From NCBI GenBank assembly GCA_017619675.1, contig JAFZRX010000004.1:62001-126000 (forward strand): a stretch of 64,000 nucleotides of DNA, read 5' to 3'. A model generated the notes under the pieces. That model saw only the letters and a list, made by a program, of their open reading frames with translations. It made no database searches and had not been told where the DNA came from. Below are positions 27,567-36,229 of the stretch, piece after piece. The translations under genes were made by a program, and so were the position numbers. The stretch comes from Bacteroidales bacterium. Lineage in GTDB: Bacteria; Bacteroidota; Bacteroidia; Bacteroidales; UBA932. Numbering within the stretch: the stretch's first letter is position 1; every line of letters begins with the position of its first letter.

Positions 27567-28902
27567 CCATTTTAAGTCTTATGATATCCTCTTCCGTGAG
27601 GAGGTCTCCGGACTGGACCTCAATGAAGGTCAGGTCCGTTATGGCCTTGACCGCATGTTTCTGGCCCTGGTGGATATGGACTACCGATCCCCTGCAAACG
27701 GGAATCTGATGGTCGTCTATCATGACCATTCCTTCTCCGTCCACGAAGGTCCAGACCTCAGAGCGGTGCATGTGGATCTGATAGCTGATGTTCTTCCCCG
27801 CCTTGAGCGTGATGGACTTGGTGAGGGACTTGTAGCCGTCGCCGTAGGTGACGTCGTCAATGACACGGTATGTGCCCCAGCGGCGCTCCTCGTACATGGG
27901 GCGGCTCTCAAGGCTGTCCACGTGCTTCTTGATGAATTCCGAACGGTCCTTGGAGCAGACCAGGATACCGTCCGGGCTGGCGGCCACCACAATGTCCTTG
28001 AGGCCGTCGCAGAAGATTGGGAGGGACAGTTCGTTAACTATATGGGTATTGTCATTCTGGGGACCCAGATGTGAATTTCCAATCTCGTGGGAAGGGAGTT
28101 CGCCGCAAAGGGCGTTCCAGGTACCCAGGTCCTGCCACTGGCCGGTAAACGGCACCACGGCAACGCTGGGAGCCTTCTCCGCTACTTCATAGTCAAAGCT
28201 TATCTTGGGGAAATCCGCATACCTGTTCCTGACCGCGGCAAAGGTGTCTTCCTTGACGTACTTTTCCGCTATGTCCAGGACATAGCCCAGCCTGAAGGCG
28301 AACACGCCTCCGTTCCACAGGGCGCCTTCCTTGAGCAGGAGCTCCGCCTTGGCGGTGTCCGGCTTCTCAGTGAAGCGCTCCACCGGAAGGGCTCCGCATA
28401 TTGGCTCAGCCCCCTTGCGGGGCACTACGTAGCCGAATTTCTCCGACGGGCAGTCCGGCGTTATTCCCATAAGCACCAGGCTGGCCACATCGTTTTCCAC
28501 AGCCTTCACCATACGGGAAACGGTGTTGAAATAACCGGCTTCCGTGTACGGGTCGCAAGGCATTACCACTACAACCTCGTCCCTGGGGCAGCCTTTTTCC
28601 TTTGCAAGGTAGCTCACCGCAAGGGCTATGGCAGGGAAAGTGTCCCTGCGCTGGGGTTCCAGGACCGTTTCTATGTGGTCTCCCAGCTGGTTCTGGATGA
28701 TGTCCTTCTGCGAGGCGTTGGTGGCGAGGACCACCTCGCCGTCCAGGCCCGCCTCGGACACCTGGCGCAGAACCCTCTGGACCATAGACTCACGGTTCCC
28801 GCCGGGGCCCTGGAGCAACGGCAGGAACTGCTTTGAACGGGCTTCGTTGGAAAGAGGCCAGAGCCTCTTTCCAGAGCCGCCCGATAATAGGATAAGTTTC
28901 AT
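27550..28902 (-). CDS. manC: Mannose-1-phosphate guanylyltransferase
   Basis: 450 residues. The nucleotidyltransferase domain opens with LSGGSGKRLWPLSNEARSKQFLPLL and includes VVVMPCDPYTEAGYF and FTEKPDTAKAE. The C-terminal cupin (about 340-450; YQIHMHRSEVW and VHIHQGQKHAV) is the type-II mannose-6-phosphate isomerase-like domain. The enzyme makes GDP-mannose for capsule, O-antigen or GDP-fucose synthesis; whether the cupin still isomerises mannose-6-phosphate is not certain. The ATG directly abuts the stop of the EF-hand gene. dTDP-sugar genes lie next to it, giving a small nucleotide-sugar island. Confidence 0.92.
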   Translation of the reverse strand: MKLILLSGGSGKRLWPLSNEARSKQFLPLLQGPGGNRESMVQRVLRQVSEAGLDGEVVLATNASQKDIIQNQLGDHIETVLEPQRRDTFPAIALAVSYLAKEKGCPRDEVVVVMPCDPYTEAGYFNTVSRMVKAVENDVASLVLMGITPDCPSEKFGYVVPRKGAEPICGALPVERFTEKPDTAKAELLLKEGALWNGGVFAFRLGYVLDIAEKYVKEDTFAAVRNRYADFPKISFDYEVAEKAPSVAVVPFTGQWQDLGTWNALCGELPSHEIGNSHLGPQNDNTHIVNELSLPIFCDGLKDIVVAASPDGILVCSKDRSEFIKKHVDSLESRPMYEERRWGTYRVIDDVTYGDGYKSLTKSITLKAGKNISYQIHMHRSEVWTFVDGEGMVMIDDHQIPVCRGSVVHIHQGQKHAVKAITDLTFIEVQSGDLLTEEDIIRLKMEWPGN

Positions 28903-29382
28903 TTATTTCTTTCCGAGAATTGATCCCAGGATGCTCTTGCCGACACTTCCAAGAATTGATCCTGCAGCTGTCTGCTGCTGTTTCTGTCCGCCGCCCTTGA
29001 GGGTGATAAGGATGTCATTGAGGTCTACGTCTCCGTCACCGTCCTGGTCCTTGAGGATTCCGGACAACTTGGAGAAGATCAGCGGAATTGCTGCAAGGAG
29101 AGAGCCCTTGAGCACGCTGTTGAGATTGAGCTTGCTGAGGATGTTGTTTGAGAACAGCTTGCCTGCAAGTGCAGTGATAGGGCTTGACTCAGCGGCTGTC
29201 TTGCCGGTAAGGAGGCTCTTTACCAGATCCAGTCCGCCGGGTTTGGTGGCTGTCTGGGTCAGTGAACCGAGAATGGACTCTGAAAGTCCTCCAAGGACGT
29301 TCTGCTTAACCTCTGCCGGAATCTGGATATTGCCGGTGGAAGCGAGAACCTGCTTGGCGATGATGTCTGCAAGTGATGCCAT
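28903..29382 (-). CDS. Small EF-hand-containing protein of unknown function
   Basis: 159 residues without a signal peptide. Most of the chain is made of small-residue, Leu/Ile/Ser-rich helices, for example SLADIIAKQVLASTG, ESILGSLTQ and GSILGSVGKSILGSILG. A single calcium-binding loop, DQDGDGDVDLNDI, lies near residues 113-125 and resembles an EF-hand or dockerin-type loop. I do not recognise a named family. It is immediately upstream of manC (no gap) and has its own promoter (CAAATGTA at 29423-29430, minus-strand TACATTTG). The C-terminal repeats could form an amphipathic or oligomerising surface. Confidence 0.75.
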   Translation of the reverse strand: MASLADIIAKQVLASTGNIQIPAEVKQNVLGGLSESILGSLTQTATKPGGLDLVKSLLTGKTAAESSPITALAGKLFSNNILSKLNLNSVLKGSLLAAIPLIFSKLSGILKDQDGDGDVDLNDILITLKGGGQKQQQTAAGSILGSVGKSILGSILGKK

Positions 29383-29422
29383 AGTTGTGAATGATTAAAA
29401 GTTAGTAAAGCTTTAGTGTTAA

Positions 29423-29430
29423 CAAATGTA
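29423..29430 (-). promoter_or_regulatory. -7 element for the EF-hand gene and manC
   Basis: The minus strand reads TACATTTG, an exact TAnnTTTG, 40 bp before the ATG at 29382. Confidence 0.55.
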
Positions 29431-29437
29431 ATAAAAA

Positions 29438-30511
29438 TTATCTTCCTTTATACATAGAATCGTAATAAGCCTGATAGTCACCGGATGTGACGTTGTCCAG
29501 CCAGGCCTGGTTGTCAAGGTACCATTTCACGGTCTTCTCTATGCCTTCCTCGAACTGAAGGGACGGTTCCCAGCCCAGTTCTTCCTTCAGTTTGGTGGAG
29601 TCTATGGCGTAGCGGAGGTCGTGTCCCGCGCGGTCGGTTACGAAGGTTATGAGGTCCCTGTCCGCACCTTCAGGACGGCCCAGCTGACGGTCAACCGTAT
29701 CTATGAGGACCTTTATCAGGTCTATGTTCTTCCACTCGTTGAAACCGCCAATGTTGTAGGTCTCCCCTATCCTGCCCTTGTGGAAGATGACGTCTATGGC
29801 GCGGGCGTGGTCCTCCACATATAGCCAGTCCCTCACGTTCTGTCCCTTTCCATATACAGGCAAAGGCTTGCGATTGCGTATATTATTGATAAACAGCGGA
29901 ATAAGTTTCTCGGGGAACTGGTACGGGCCGTAATTGTTACTGCAGTTGGTAACAACTGTTGGGAGTCCGTAGGTGTCATGGAACGAACGTACGAAATGGT
30001 CGCTCGAGGCCTTTGAGGCGCTGTACGGGCTGTGCGGTTCGTACTTGTTGCTCTCCTTGAAAAGCGGGGAATCCATCTGCAGGGAGCCGTACACTTCGTC
30101 AGTGGAAATGTGGTAGAACAGCCGGCGCGGAGCGTCTGCGGCGGCAGGCTCCTCTTCCCAGCACAGGCGCGCCGCCTGGAGCAGGGAAAGGGTTCCTATG
30201 ACATTGGTCCGGGCAAATGTGAAGGGATCCTTGATTGAACGGTCCACGTGGCTTTCCGCCGCAAGGTGGATCACTCCGTCAACCTTGCGCTCCTTCATAA
30301 GCGCGTATACTGTATCGAAATCAGCGATGTCCGCCTTTACGAAGGTGTAATTGGGCCTGTCCTCTATATCCTTGAGATTGGCAAGGTTACCCGCATAGGT
30401 AAGCTTGTCAAGGTTTATTATATCGTACTCCGGATATTTGTTTACGAACAGGCGCACCACATGGCTGCCTATGAAACCCGCTCCGCCGGTTATAAGGATA
30501 CATCTTCTCAT
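29438..30511 (-). CDS. rfbB: dTDP-glucose 4,6-dehydratase
   Basis: 357 residues, a short-chain dehydrogenase/reductase fold. The NAD-binding loop is [16 protein letters not shown], the active-site region is STDEVYGSL, and the catalytic tyrosine/lysine motif is [12 protein letters not shown] (YxxxK). It converts dTDP-glucose to dTDP-4-keto-6-deoxyglucose, the branch point to rhamnose and other deoxysugars. Its start overlaps the rfbA stop by 4 bp, so the two are coupled. rfbC and rfbD, which finish dTDP-rhamnose, are not in this window. Confidence 0.95.
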   Translation of the reverse strand: MRRCILITGGAGFIGSHVVRLFVNKYPEYDIINLDKLTYAGNLANLKDIEDRPNYTFVKADIADFDTVYALMKERKVDGVIHLAAESHVDRSIKDPFTFARTNVIGTLSLLQAARLCWEEEPAAADAPRRLFYHISTDEVYGSLQMDSPLFKESNKYEPHSPYSASKASSDHFVRSFHDTYGLPTVVTNCSNNYGPYQFPEKLIPLFINNIRNRKPLPVYGKGQNVRDWLYVEDHARAIDVIFHKGRIGETYNIGGFNEWKNIDLIKVLIDTVDRQLGRPEGADRDLITFVTDRAGHDLRYAIDSTKLKEELGWEPSLQFEEGIEKTVKWYLDNQAWLDNVTSGDYQAYYDSMYKGR

Positions 30512-31386
30512 TCAGACGCAAGTTTTATAAGATACTGTCCGTATTGGTTCTTTATCATAGGTTGTGCCAGACGCTTCAGATCCTCGGAAGAAATCCATCC
30601 GTTTTCCCATGCTATGCTTTCAAGACAGGCTATCTTGAGTCCTGTCCTCTTCTCGATGGTCTCCACGAAGATGGACGCTTCCGCCAGGGAGTCATGCGTA
30701 CCAGTATCCAGCCAGGCGAAACCGCGGCTGAACCTGTGCACCTGCAGCTTCTTCTTTTCCAGGAACGCCTGGTTCACGGATGTGATCTCAAGTTCCCCGC
30801 GGGCCGACGGCTTTACGCCGCGCGCTATGTCAATCACCTCGTTGGGATAGAAATACAGTCCCGTCACCGCGTAGTCACTCTTTGGATTGGCAGGTTTCTC
30901 CTCTATAGAGAGGCACTCGCCTTCAGGACCTATCTCAGCCACGCCGTACCTTTGGGGATCGCTCACCTTATATCCGAATACCGATGCCCTGCCCTCCTGC
31001 TCCGCATCAGCGACTGCCTTCTTAAGGAGCGAGCGGAATCCGCTTCCATAGAAAATGTTGTCTCCAAGCACCAGGCAGGCGGAATCTTTGCCGATGAAAT
31101 CCGCCCCAATGATGAACGCCTGCGCCAGGCCGTCCGGGGACGGCTGCACCGCATACTGGAAGTTGACCCCGTAATCCGACCCGTCACCCAGCAGGCGGCG
31201 GAAGGCCGGAAGGTCCTGCGGAGTGCTGATAATGAGTATGTCACGGATTCCGGCAAGCATCAGGACGCTTATCGGATAGTAGACCATTGGCTTGTCATAA
31301 ATAGGGAGCAACTGCTTAGAAACCCCCTTTGTAATGGGATACAGACGGGTGCCACTTCCGCCGGCCAGTACAATGCCTTTCATCAT
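30508..31386 (-). CDS. rfbA: Glucose-1-phosphate thymidylyltransferase
   Basis: 292 residues, the usual RmlA length. The pyrophosphorylase signature is [20 protein letters not shown], followed by [26 protein letters not shown] and the EEKPANPKS site. It makes dTDP-glucose from dTTP and glucose-1-phosphate and feeds RfbB, whose gene overlaps its stop. The promoter is a perfect TATATTTG on the minus strand at 31405-31412, 18 bp before the ATG. Confidence 0.95.
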   Translation of the reverse strand: MMKGIVLAGGSGTRLYPITKGVSKQLLPIYDKPMVYYPISVLMLAGIRDILIISTPQDLPAFRRLLGDGSDYGVNFQYAVQPSPDGLAQAFIIGADFIGKDSACLVLGDNIFYGSGFRSLLKKAVADAEQEGRASVFGYKVSDPQRYGVAEIGPEGECLSIEEKPANPKSDYAVTGLYFYPNEVIDIARGVKPSARGELEITSVNQAFLEKKKLQVHRFSRGFAWLDTGTHDSLAEASIFVETIEKRTGLKIACLESIAWENGWISSEDLKRLAQPMIKNQYGQYLIKLASE

Positions 31387-31404
31387 AAATTATTCTATTA
31401 TCTA

Positions 31405-31422
31405 CAAATATAACTATTTTTG
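31405..31422. promoter_or_regulatory. Back-to-back -7 elements of divergent rfbA and gph promoters
   Basis: Minus strand TATATTTG (31405-31412) drives rfbA; plus strand TATTTTTG (31415-31422) drives gph. Only 2 bp separate the two boxes, so the two polymerases should exclude each other. The plus-strand box ends 5 nt before the gph ATG, predicting a leaderless message. Confidence 0.6.
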
Positions 31423-31427
31423 CGATT

Positions 31428-32096
31428 ATGAAATTCAAACTGGTCTTATTCGATTTGGACGGAACGGTGCTGGATACCCTCCAGGACCTTGGCGATGCCG
31501 TCAACTACGCTATGTCCCTTCACGGATTCCCTTCCCATACCCTGGACGAGTTCCGCTATATGGTAGGAAACGGCGTGCGGAAACTTGTCCGCAGGGCCAT
31601 GCCTGACGAATTCAAGACAGATGAAGACTTACACCAGGAATGCCTCGCCCAGTTCTGGAAATACTATTCTGACCACATCATGGTCAACACCAAGCCATAT
31701 CCGGGCATGCCTGAACTGATAGATAAACTGCAGGCAAACGGAGTCATAGTGGCTATCGCATCCAACAAATTCCAGGACGGCGCGGACAGGCTCATACACC
31801 ATTTCTATCCAACCATAGAGACAATTGTTGGAGACCGCCCGGACGTCCCTATGAAACCGGACCCCAAAATGGTCAACCTGATCCTTGAAAAATACGGAAA
31901 CAGCGCCGACCTCCGCAGGCATACCGCCCTTGTTGGTGACGCTGTTACCGATATCCAGGCCGCCGCTAACGCCGGGGTCACCGGCATAGGGGTCAGCTGG
32001 GGCCTCAGGCCCGTCTCAGCCCTTCTGGAGATAGGCGTGGACCCTGCCATGATAGCCAGGGACGCCGCCCACCTTGGAGAGCTGCTGGGCCTTTAA
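31428..32096 (+). CDS. gph: HAD-superfamily phosphoglycolate phosphatase-like protein
   Basis: 222 residues of HAD subfamily IA. Motif I is FDLDGTVLDTLQDL with the nucleophile aspartate, motif II is IASNKF, motif III is the lysine in VPMKPDP, and motif IV is LVGDAVTDIQAA. The cap is the small helical type of Gph. Likely substrates are 2-phosphoglycolate or related small phosphates. The ATG lies 5 nt after a -7 box. The stop abuts the convergent esterase stop. Confidence 0.9.
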   Translation: MKFKLVLFDLDGTVLDTLQDLGDAVNYAMSLHGFPSHTLDEFRYMVGNGVRKLVRRAMPDEFKTDEDLHQECLAQFWKYYSDHIMVNTKPYPGMPELIDKLQANGVIVAIASNKFQDGADRLIHHFYPTIETIVGDRPDVPMKPDPKMVNLILEKYGNSADLRRHTALVGDAVTDIQAAANAGVTGIGVSWGLRPVSALLEIGVDPAMIARDAAHLGELLGL

Positions 32097-33518
32097 TTAT
32101 GGCTTGAGCGGCTGGCCAAGGAATGAAGCCTCAGCGTCATTCTCGTCCAGACGGAATACCATGAAGTCAGGCTTTGCAGCCGTGCAAGGCTCCCAGCCGA
32201 TGCCGGGATCGCTGTTCTTTGCGAAATTGGACCATGCGGTGATCATCTTCTCTGAAAGGTCCCAGTCTCCCTGTGTCCAAGGCCTCCAGCAGTGCTTGAG
32301 GGACTTGAATACGAACCACAGGTCTGAAGAGTGGAACGCTCCGCGGAGCCTCTGGGTTACCTCAGGATGCTTGCCGTCGTCAGGAAGAGGACGGGCGAAC
32401 TGATATGCGAACGCCTTGTTTCCCTTCTCCTCGCGGTCAAGGCAGAATTCCTTGATTCCGGGGGCCATGTCTCCGTTGTCGTTCAGGGTGAATCCAATCA
32501 TATAAGGAACATTGGCAAGGTTGCCGGTCTTGGCGGCGGTGTCAAAGTCCTGCTTTACAACATAACCGTCAATGATAGGGGCGAACATTCCGCTTGCCCT
32601 CAGGCCATGGACGCGGTTATAGAGGTCAACCACCGTGAAGATCTGCTCCGTGGAAGCGGCACGCATCTTCTGGAGGGTGTCGAATCCAGCCCAGTCCAAG
32701 ATTTCCTTATATCTCTGGGCCTCATCTTCAAGCTTAGTTCCGGCTGCGGAATATCCGGGGGCTGTGGAGAAGCCCTGCGCGCTCATGATGACAGCCTTGT
32801 GGAAGAGGCCCCTTGCAATAGGAGACTCGCTGAGGGTGCGGGTGCTTCTTCCGCCGCCGCTCTGGCCGAATATCATAACGTTGTCAGGATCGCCTCCAAA
32901 CTGGGCGATGTTCTTCTTGATCCACTTGAGGGCCTCCACCTGGTCCATGATTCCGTAGTTGCCGGATGAACCATGGGGATCCTCTGCGATAAGGTCGGGA
33001 TGGGACATGAATCCGAACATTCCAAGACGGTAGTTGATGGTAACCAGGACTACGTCCTTGGCGGCGAACTCCTCTCCGTCGAACTCAGGCTCGAAGCCCC
33101 AGCCTTCGCGGAGGCCTCCGCCGTGGATCCACATCGCAACCGGCAGTTTCTTGTCGGTCTGGCCGGGTGCCTTTGTATAGACGTTCAGATAGAGGCAGTC
33201 CTCGCTATATGCGGGCTCGTCTCCGTAGCCCCACTCGGTGGTATATCCGCCGGGATAGTGGACTACCTGATATCCGGGATGTCCGAATGTGTCACAAACC
33301 CTGACGCCCTCCCATGGAACCACGGGCTGCGGCGCTTTCCAACGGTTCTGGCCGATTGGCGGCGCTGCGTAAGGGATTCCTTTGTAAATATAGACGCCCT
33401 TAACTTCTCCTTTTACTCCCTGTACCTGTCCTCCCTCTATGGTCAGGACTGGATTGTACTCCTTGGCACAGCCGGCCAGCAATACGGCCGAAAACAGAAA
33501 CAATAAAGCTTTTTTCAT
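32097..33518 (-). CDS. Type-B carboxylesterase/lipase family lipoprotein
   Basis: 473 residues with lipoprotein signal MKKALLFLFSAVLLAGC (lipobox LAGC). The alpha/beta-hydrolase fold of the para-nitrobenzyl-esterase type is visible: GIPYAAPPIGQNRWK, EDCLYLNVYT, WIHGGGLREGW (oxyanion hole) and the nucleophile elbow FGQSGGGRS. The histidine region is GAFHSSDLWFVF. The acid position normally read as DEG reads DNG here (FTLNDNGDM), so the catalytic acid may differ. It sits 12 bp downstream of the GH27 gene and may deacylate plant glycans that GH27 then acts on; that pairing is inference. Confidence 0.88.
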   Translation of the reverse strand: MKKALLFLFSAVLLAGCAKEYNPVLTIEGGQVQGVKGEVKGVYIYKGIPYAAPPIGQNRWKAPQPVVPWEGVRVCDTFGHPGYQVVHYPGGYTTEWGYGDEPAYSEDCLYLNVYTKAPGQTDKKLPVAMWIHGGGLREGWGFEPEFDGEEFAAKDVVLVTINYRLGMFGFMSHPDLIAEDPHGSSGNYGIMDQVEALKWIKKNIAQFGGDPDNVMIFGQSGGGRSTRTLSESPIARGLFHKAVIMSAQGFSTAPGYSAAGTKLEDEAQRYKEILDWAGFDTLQKMRAASTEQIFTVVDLYNRVHGLRASGMFAPIIDGYVVKQDFDTAAKTGNLANVPYMIGFTLNDNGDMAPGIKEFCLDREEKGNKAFAYQFARPLPDDGKHPEVTQRLRGAFHSSDLWFVFKSLKHCWRPWTQGDWDLSEKMITAWSNFAKNSDPGIGWEPCTAAKPDFMVFRLDENDAEASFLGQPLKP

Positions 33519-33530
33519 ATGTTCAAGTAA

Positions 33531-34850
33531 TTATTTGACAGGTGTGAGACGATATGCTACAACATCGTGAACCGGAACGGTTACGTTTACAACATTTGTA
33601 ACCATCTGGCCGCGCTGCTTGCCCTTGCCCTTGACCAGGGTGGTGAAAGGCTTCTCCTTGGGGTTCCAGATGTTCTTGGAGGTGTAGTTGATGGTGTCGA
33701 AGGAGGTCTTGCGGCCGCTCACTTCCTGGTCATCAACCTCAAGTTTGGACCAGTCGAGGGCAATGTTGGCAGGCTCCTCGCCGGTATTCATCACGCAGAA
33801 AGCCCACTCCCCGTTTGCGAGAGGCTTGAACCAGTACTGGAGGGTCTCCTCGTTGATGAGGCGGAGTCCCTGCACTCCAAGGGGATCCTGGTCAATTGCT
33901 ATCATCTCCTTGTTGGTGATGGTTGCAAGGGCCTCGGGGGTAATCTTGGTCAGGTCGTTTCCAAGGATGAGCGGGGCGGCCATCATGCACCACATGGTGA
34001 AGTGGGCGCGGTCCTCGCTGTCCGTCATCTCGTAGTAGATGCCGTTCACGGTGATGTTGTTTCCAACCTCCAGCATGTCAGGGTCATTCCAATGGCCGGG
34101 GCCCGCGTACTTGCGGAGGGGCTCGTTCTGGTTGATGATGTCAATGATGCTCTGGGGCCTCCAGTTGGGCCTTCCCTGCTCGTTGTAGGTGATGGGGACA
34201 GGAAGGAAGGCGGGACCGATGTCACCGGTGGTACGCCATGAGTGGCCTACGTCAGCGGCCCACTCCCAAGGCTTGTTGGATCCCCATTCGCACATACTGA
34301 AGAGGATGGGACGGCCAGCCTTGGCCAGGGCGTTGCGCATGAGGATGTAGGAACCCTTGGGGTTCGCGTTCTGCGTAGCGCACCAGTCATACTTCAGATA
34401 ATCTATGCCCCAGGACGCGTAGGTGATAGCGTCCTGATACTCATGTCCGCGGCTTCCGGAATAGCCTGCGCAGGTGAAGTCTCCGGCATCGCTGTAGATG
34501 CCCAGTTTCATGCCCTTGCTGTGGACGTAGTCCGCCAGGGCCTTGATTCCGGAAGGGAACTTGACGGGGTCGCAGGTGATGAATCCCAGTTCATCCCTGT
34601 CTCCATGCCATCCGTCGTCCAGGTTCAGGTAGATGTAACCGGCGTCCACCAGTCCCAGTTCCACCATGGCGTCAGCCGTGGCCTTGATAAGGTCCTCGTT
34701 GATTTCCGTCATGAAACAGTTCCAGGAATTCCAGCCCATCTGAGGGGTGTCTGCAAGGCCTTCGAACTTTGGAAGGTCAGCAGTGCGGCGCTGGGCGGCA
34801 GCCGGCAGTGCAACTAAGATTGCTGCAATGAAGATTGTTAGTCTTTTCAT
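33531..34850 (-). CDS. Glycoside hydrolase family 27 alpha-galactosidase
   Basis: 439 residues with signal peptide MKRLTIFIAAILVALPAAAQ. The GH27 hallmarks are TPQMGWNSWNCF near the mature N-terminus, LDDGWHGDRDE, the nucleophile D155 in YLKYDWC and the acid/base D210 in WRTTGDIG. A C-terminal beta-sandwich follows (about 340-439). It removes terminal alpha-1,6-galactose from galactomannan, raffinose-type oligosaccharides or glycolipids. It is co-directional with and 12 bp upstream of the esterase. Confidence 0.95.
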   Translation of the reverse strand: MKRLTIFIAAILVALPAAAQRRTADLPKFEGLADTPQMGWNSWNCFMTEINEDLIKATADAMVELGLVDAGYIYLNLDDGWHGDRDELGFITCDPVKFPSGIKALADYVHSKGMKLGIYSDAGDFTCAGYSGSRGHEYQDAITYASWGIDYLKYDWCATQNANPKGSYILMRNALAKAGRPILFSMCEWGSNKPWEWAADVGHSWRTTGDIGPAFLPVPITYNEQGRPNWRPQSIIDIINQNEPLRKYAGPGHWNDPDMLEVGNNITVNGIYYEMTDSEDRAHFTMWCMMAAPLILGNDLTKITPEALATITNKEMIAIDQDPLGVQGLRLINEETLQYWFKPLANGEWAFCVMNTGEEPANIALDWSKLEVDDQEVSGRKTSFDTINYTSKNIWNPKEKPFTTLVKGKGKQRGQMVTNVVNVTVPVHDVVAYRLTPVK

Positions 34851-34949
34851 ATGGATTTACTTAGGATAATTGATTGCAGTGGTTATAATTTATTTTCAAT
34901 AATACGAATTATTACGCTTTATTGCAAAAAAAGACAATCAACTATTTCC

Positions 34950-34957
34950 TATCTTTG
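34950..34957 (+). promoter_or_regulatory. -7 element for the TIGR02757 gene, leaderless spacing
   Basis: TATCTTTG matches TAnnTTTG and ends only 5 nt before the ATG at 34963, so transcription should begin at or next to the start codon. Confidence 0.6.
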
Positions 34958-34962
34958 CAAAG

Positions 34963-35649
34963 ATGGACGCCCTGCTGAAAGACCGTCTCCGCCAGTGGGC
35001 GGACACGTACAACAACCCAGTATACTTCCGGGAAGACCCCATAGCCTTCCCGCGGGAATTCGCTTCCAGGGGCGCCGGCCTCAGGGACATAGAGATAGCG
35101 GCGGTATTCGCCGCGCACTTCGCCTGGGGGCGCCGGAGCATGATCGTGCGTGACTGCACCCGGCTCTTTGACGAGATGGGATGGCGACCGTATGACTATG
35201 TGATGAAGGGCTGCTGGCGATGTGACACCGCATCCGCCCACCGCACGGTGCGCTGGAGCGAGGTGGCTGCGATCTGCGCCAGGCTCAAGGAGTATTACTC
35301 CGGGCATGACTCGCTGGAAGGCCTGGATGCCGGACAGATACGCACGGACGTCTATGGGCAGAAGGAAGACCCAAAGGCCGCCAACAAGAAGATAAACATG
35401 ATGCGCCGCTGGATGGTACGCAGGGACGGGAAGGTGGACCTGGGGCTCTGGAAGGATACGGATCCCGCCACGCTGATAATCCCGCTGGACGTACACGTTT
35501 ACCAGGAGGCGGAGGCGCTGGGCCTCACTGACCGGAGGCAGAAGGACCTGCGCACCGCCGTGCAGATTACGGACGCCTTCAGGGAAATATGGCCCCAGGA
35601 CCCGTGCCTTGGGGATTTTGCCCTGTTCGGATACGGGATAAACAAATAG
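34963..35649 (+). CDS. TIGR02757 (DUF2400) family protein
   Basis: 228 residues. Typical parts of this conserved Bacteroidota/Epsilon family are YNNPVYFREDPIAFPREF, IAAVFAAHFAWGRRSMI, KINMMRRWMVRRDGKVDLGLW and IIPLDVHVYQEAEALGL. The pattern resembles helix-hairpin-helix DNA glycosylase-type proteins, but no biochemical role is established. The ATG is 5 nt after a -7 box. It is followed 4 bp later by the zeta-like kinase and then tldD/tldE, so a plus-strand operon up to slyD is likely. Confidence 0.88.
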   Translation: MDALLKDRLRQWADTYNNPVYFREDPIAFPREFASRGAGLRDIEIAAVFAAHFAWGRRSMIVRDCTRLFDEMGWRPYDYVMKGCWRCDTASAHRTVRWSEVAAICARLKEYYSGHDSLEGLDAGQIRTDVYGQKEDPKAANKKINMMRRWMVRRDGKVDLGLWKDTDPATLIIPLDVHVYQEAEALGLTDRRQKDLRTAVQITDAFREIWPQDPCLGDFALFGYGINK

Positions 35650-35653
35650 GAAG

Positions 35654-36223
35654 ATGCCAAAGCTGTATATAATATCGGGATGCAACGGTTCGGGAAAGAC
35701 CACGGCCAGCTATACGCTGCTGCCGGAGATCCTGAACTGCTACCAGTTTGTGAACTCGGACGAGTTCGCAAAGAGCCTCTCGCCCTTCGATCCGGCCGCG
35801 GCATCCGTTTCCGCCAGCCGTTTCATGCTGCTCAAGTGCCGCTACCTGCTCAACCGCAGGCAGAATTTCTGCATCGAGACCACCCTGGCCACGCGTTCCC
35901 TCCTGAAGACAATACAGGAGGCCCAGTCGCACGGCTACGAGATCACCCTGCTGTATTTCTGGCTGGACTCCCCCGACCTTGCCGTCCAGAGGGTAAAGAA
36001 AAGGGTGGAAGAGGGCGGCCACAGCATACCGGAGGACGTTATCCGCCGCCGCTACGTGATGGGACTGAAGTATTTCTTCAAGGATTACATGCCGGCGTGC
36101 GACTACTGGCTCCTGGCTGACAATTCAAAGTCTCCGTTCACAACCGTGGCGGAGGGATCCCGCTCCGGCACAACCATCTATGACCCTGTGAAGTACGATG
36201 TTATCTGGAGGCAGGCACACTGA
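35654..36223 (+). CDS. Zeta-toxin-like P-loop kinase, no antitoxin visible
   Basis: 189 residues. Walker A is ISGCNGSGKTTASY near the N-terminus, and FVNSDEFAKSLSPFDP resembles the zeta-toxin substrate loop. IETTLATRSLLKTI follows, and VIRRRYVMGLKYFF is an arginine-rich segment typical of zeta/AAA_33 kinases. Plasmid zeta toxins phosphorylate UDP-N-acetylglucosamine and are held by epsilon. No epsilon-like ORF lies next to it: both neighbours are TIGR02757 and tldD with gaps of 4 and 6 bp. A housekeeping kinase role is therefore as likely as a toxin role. Confidence 0.82.
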   Translation: MPKLYIISGCNGSGKTTASYTLLPEILNCYQFVNSDEFAKSLSPFDPAAASVSASRFMLLKCRYLLNRRQNFCIETTLATRSLLKTIQEAQSHGYEITLLYFWLDSPDLAVQRVKKRVEEGGHSIPEDVIRRRYVMGLKYFFKDYMPACDYWLLADNSKSPFTTVAEGSRSGTTIYDPVKYDVIWRQAH

Positions 36224-36229
36224 TTTGAA

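Noticed and set aside
35654..36223. Epsilon-zeta toxin-antitoxin pair
   Set aside because: The kinase resembles zeta but no epsilon-like gene fits in the 4-bp and 6-bp gaps on either side.
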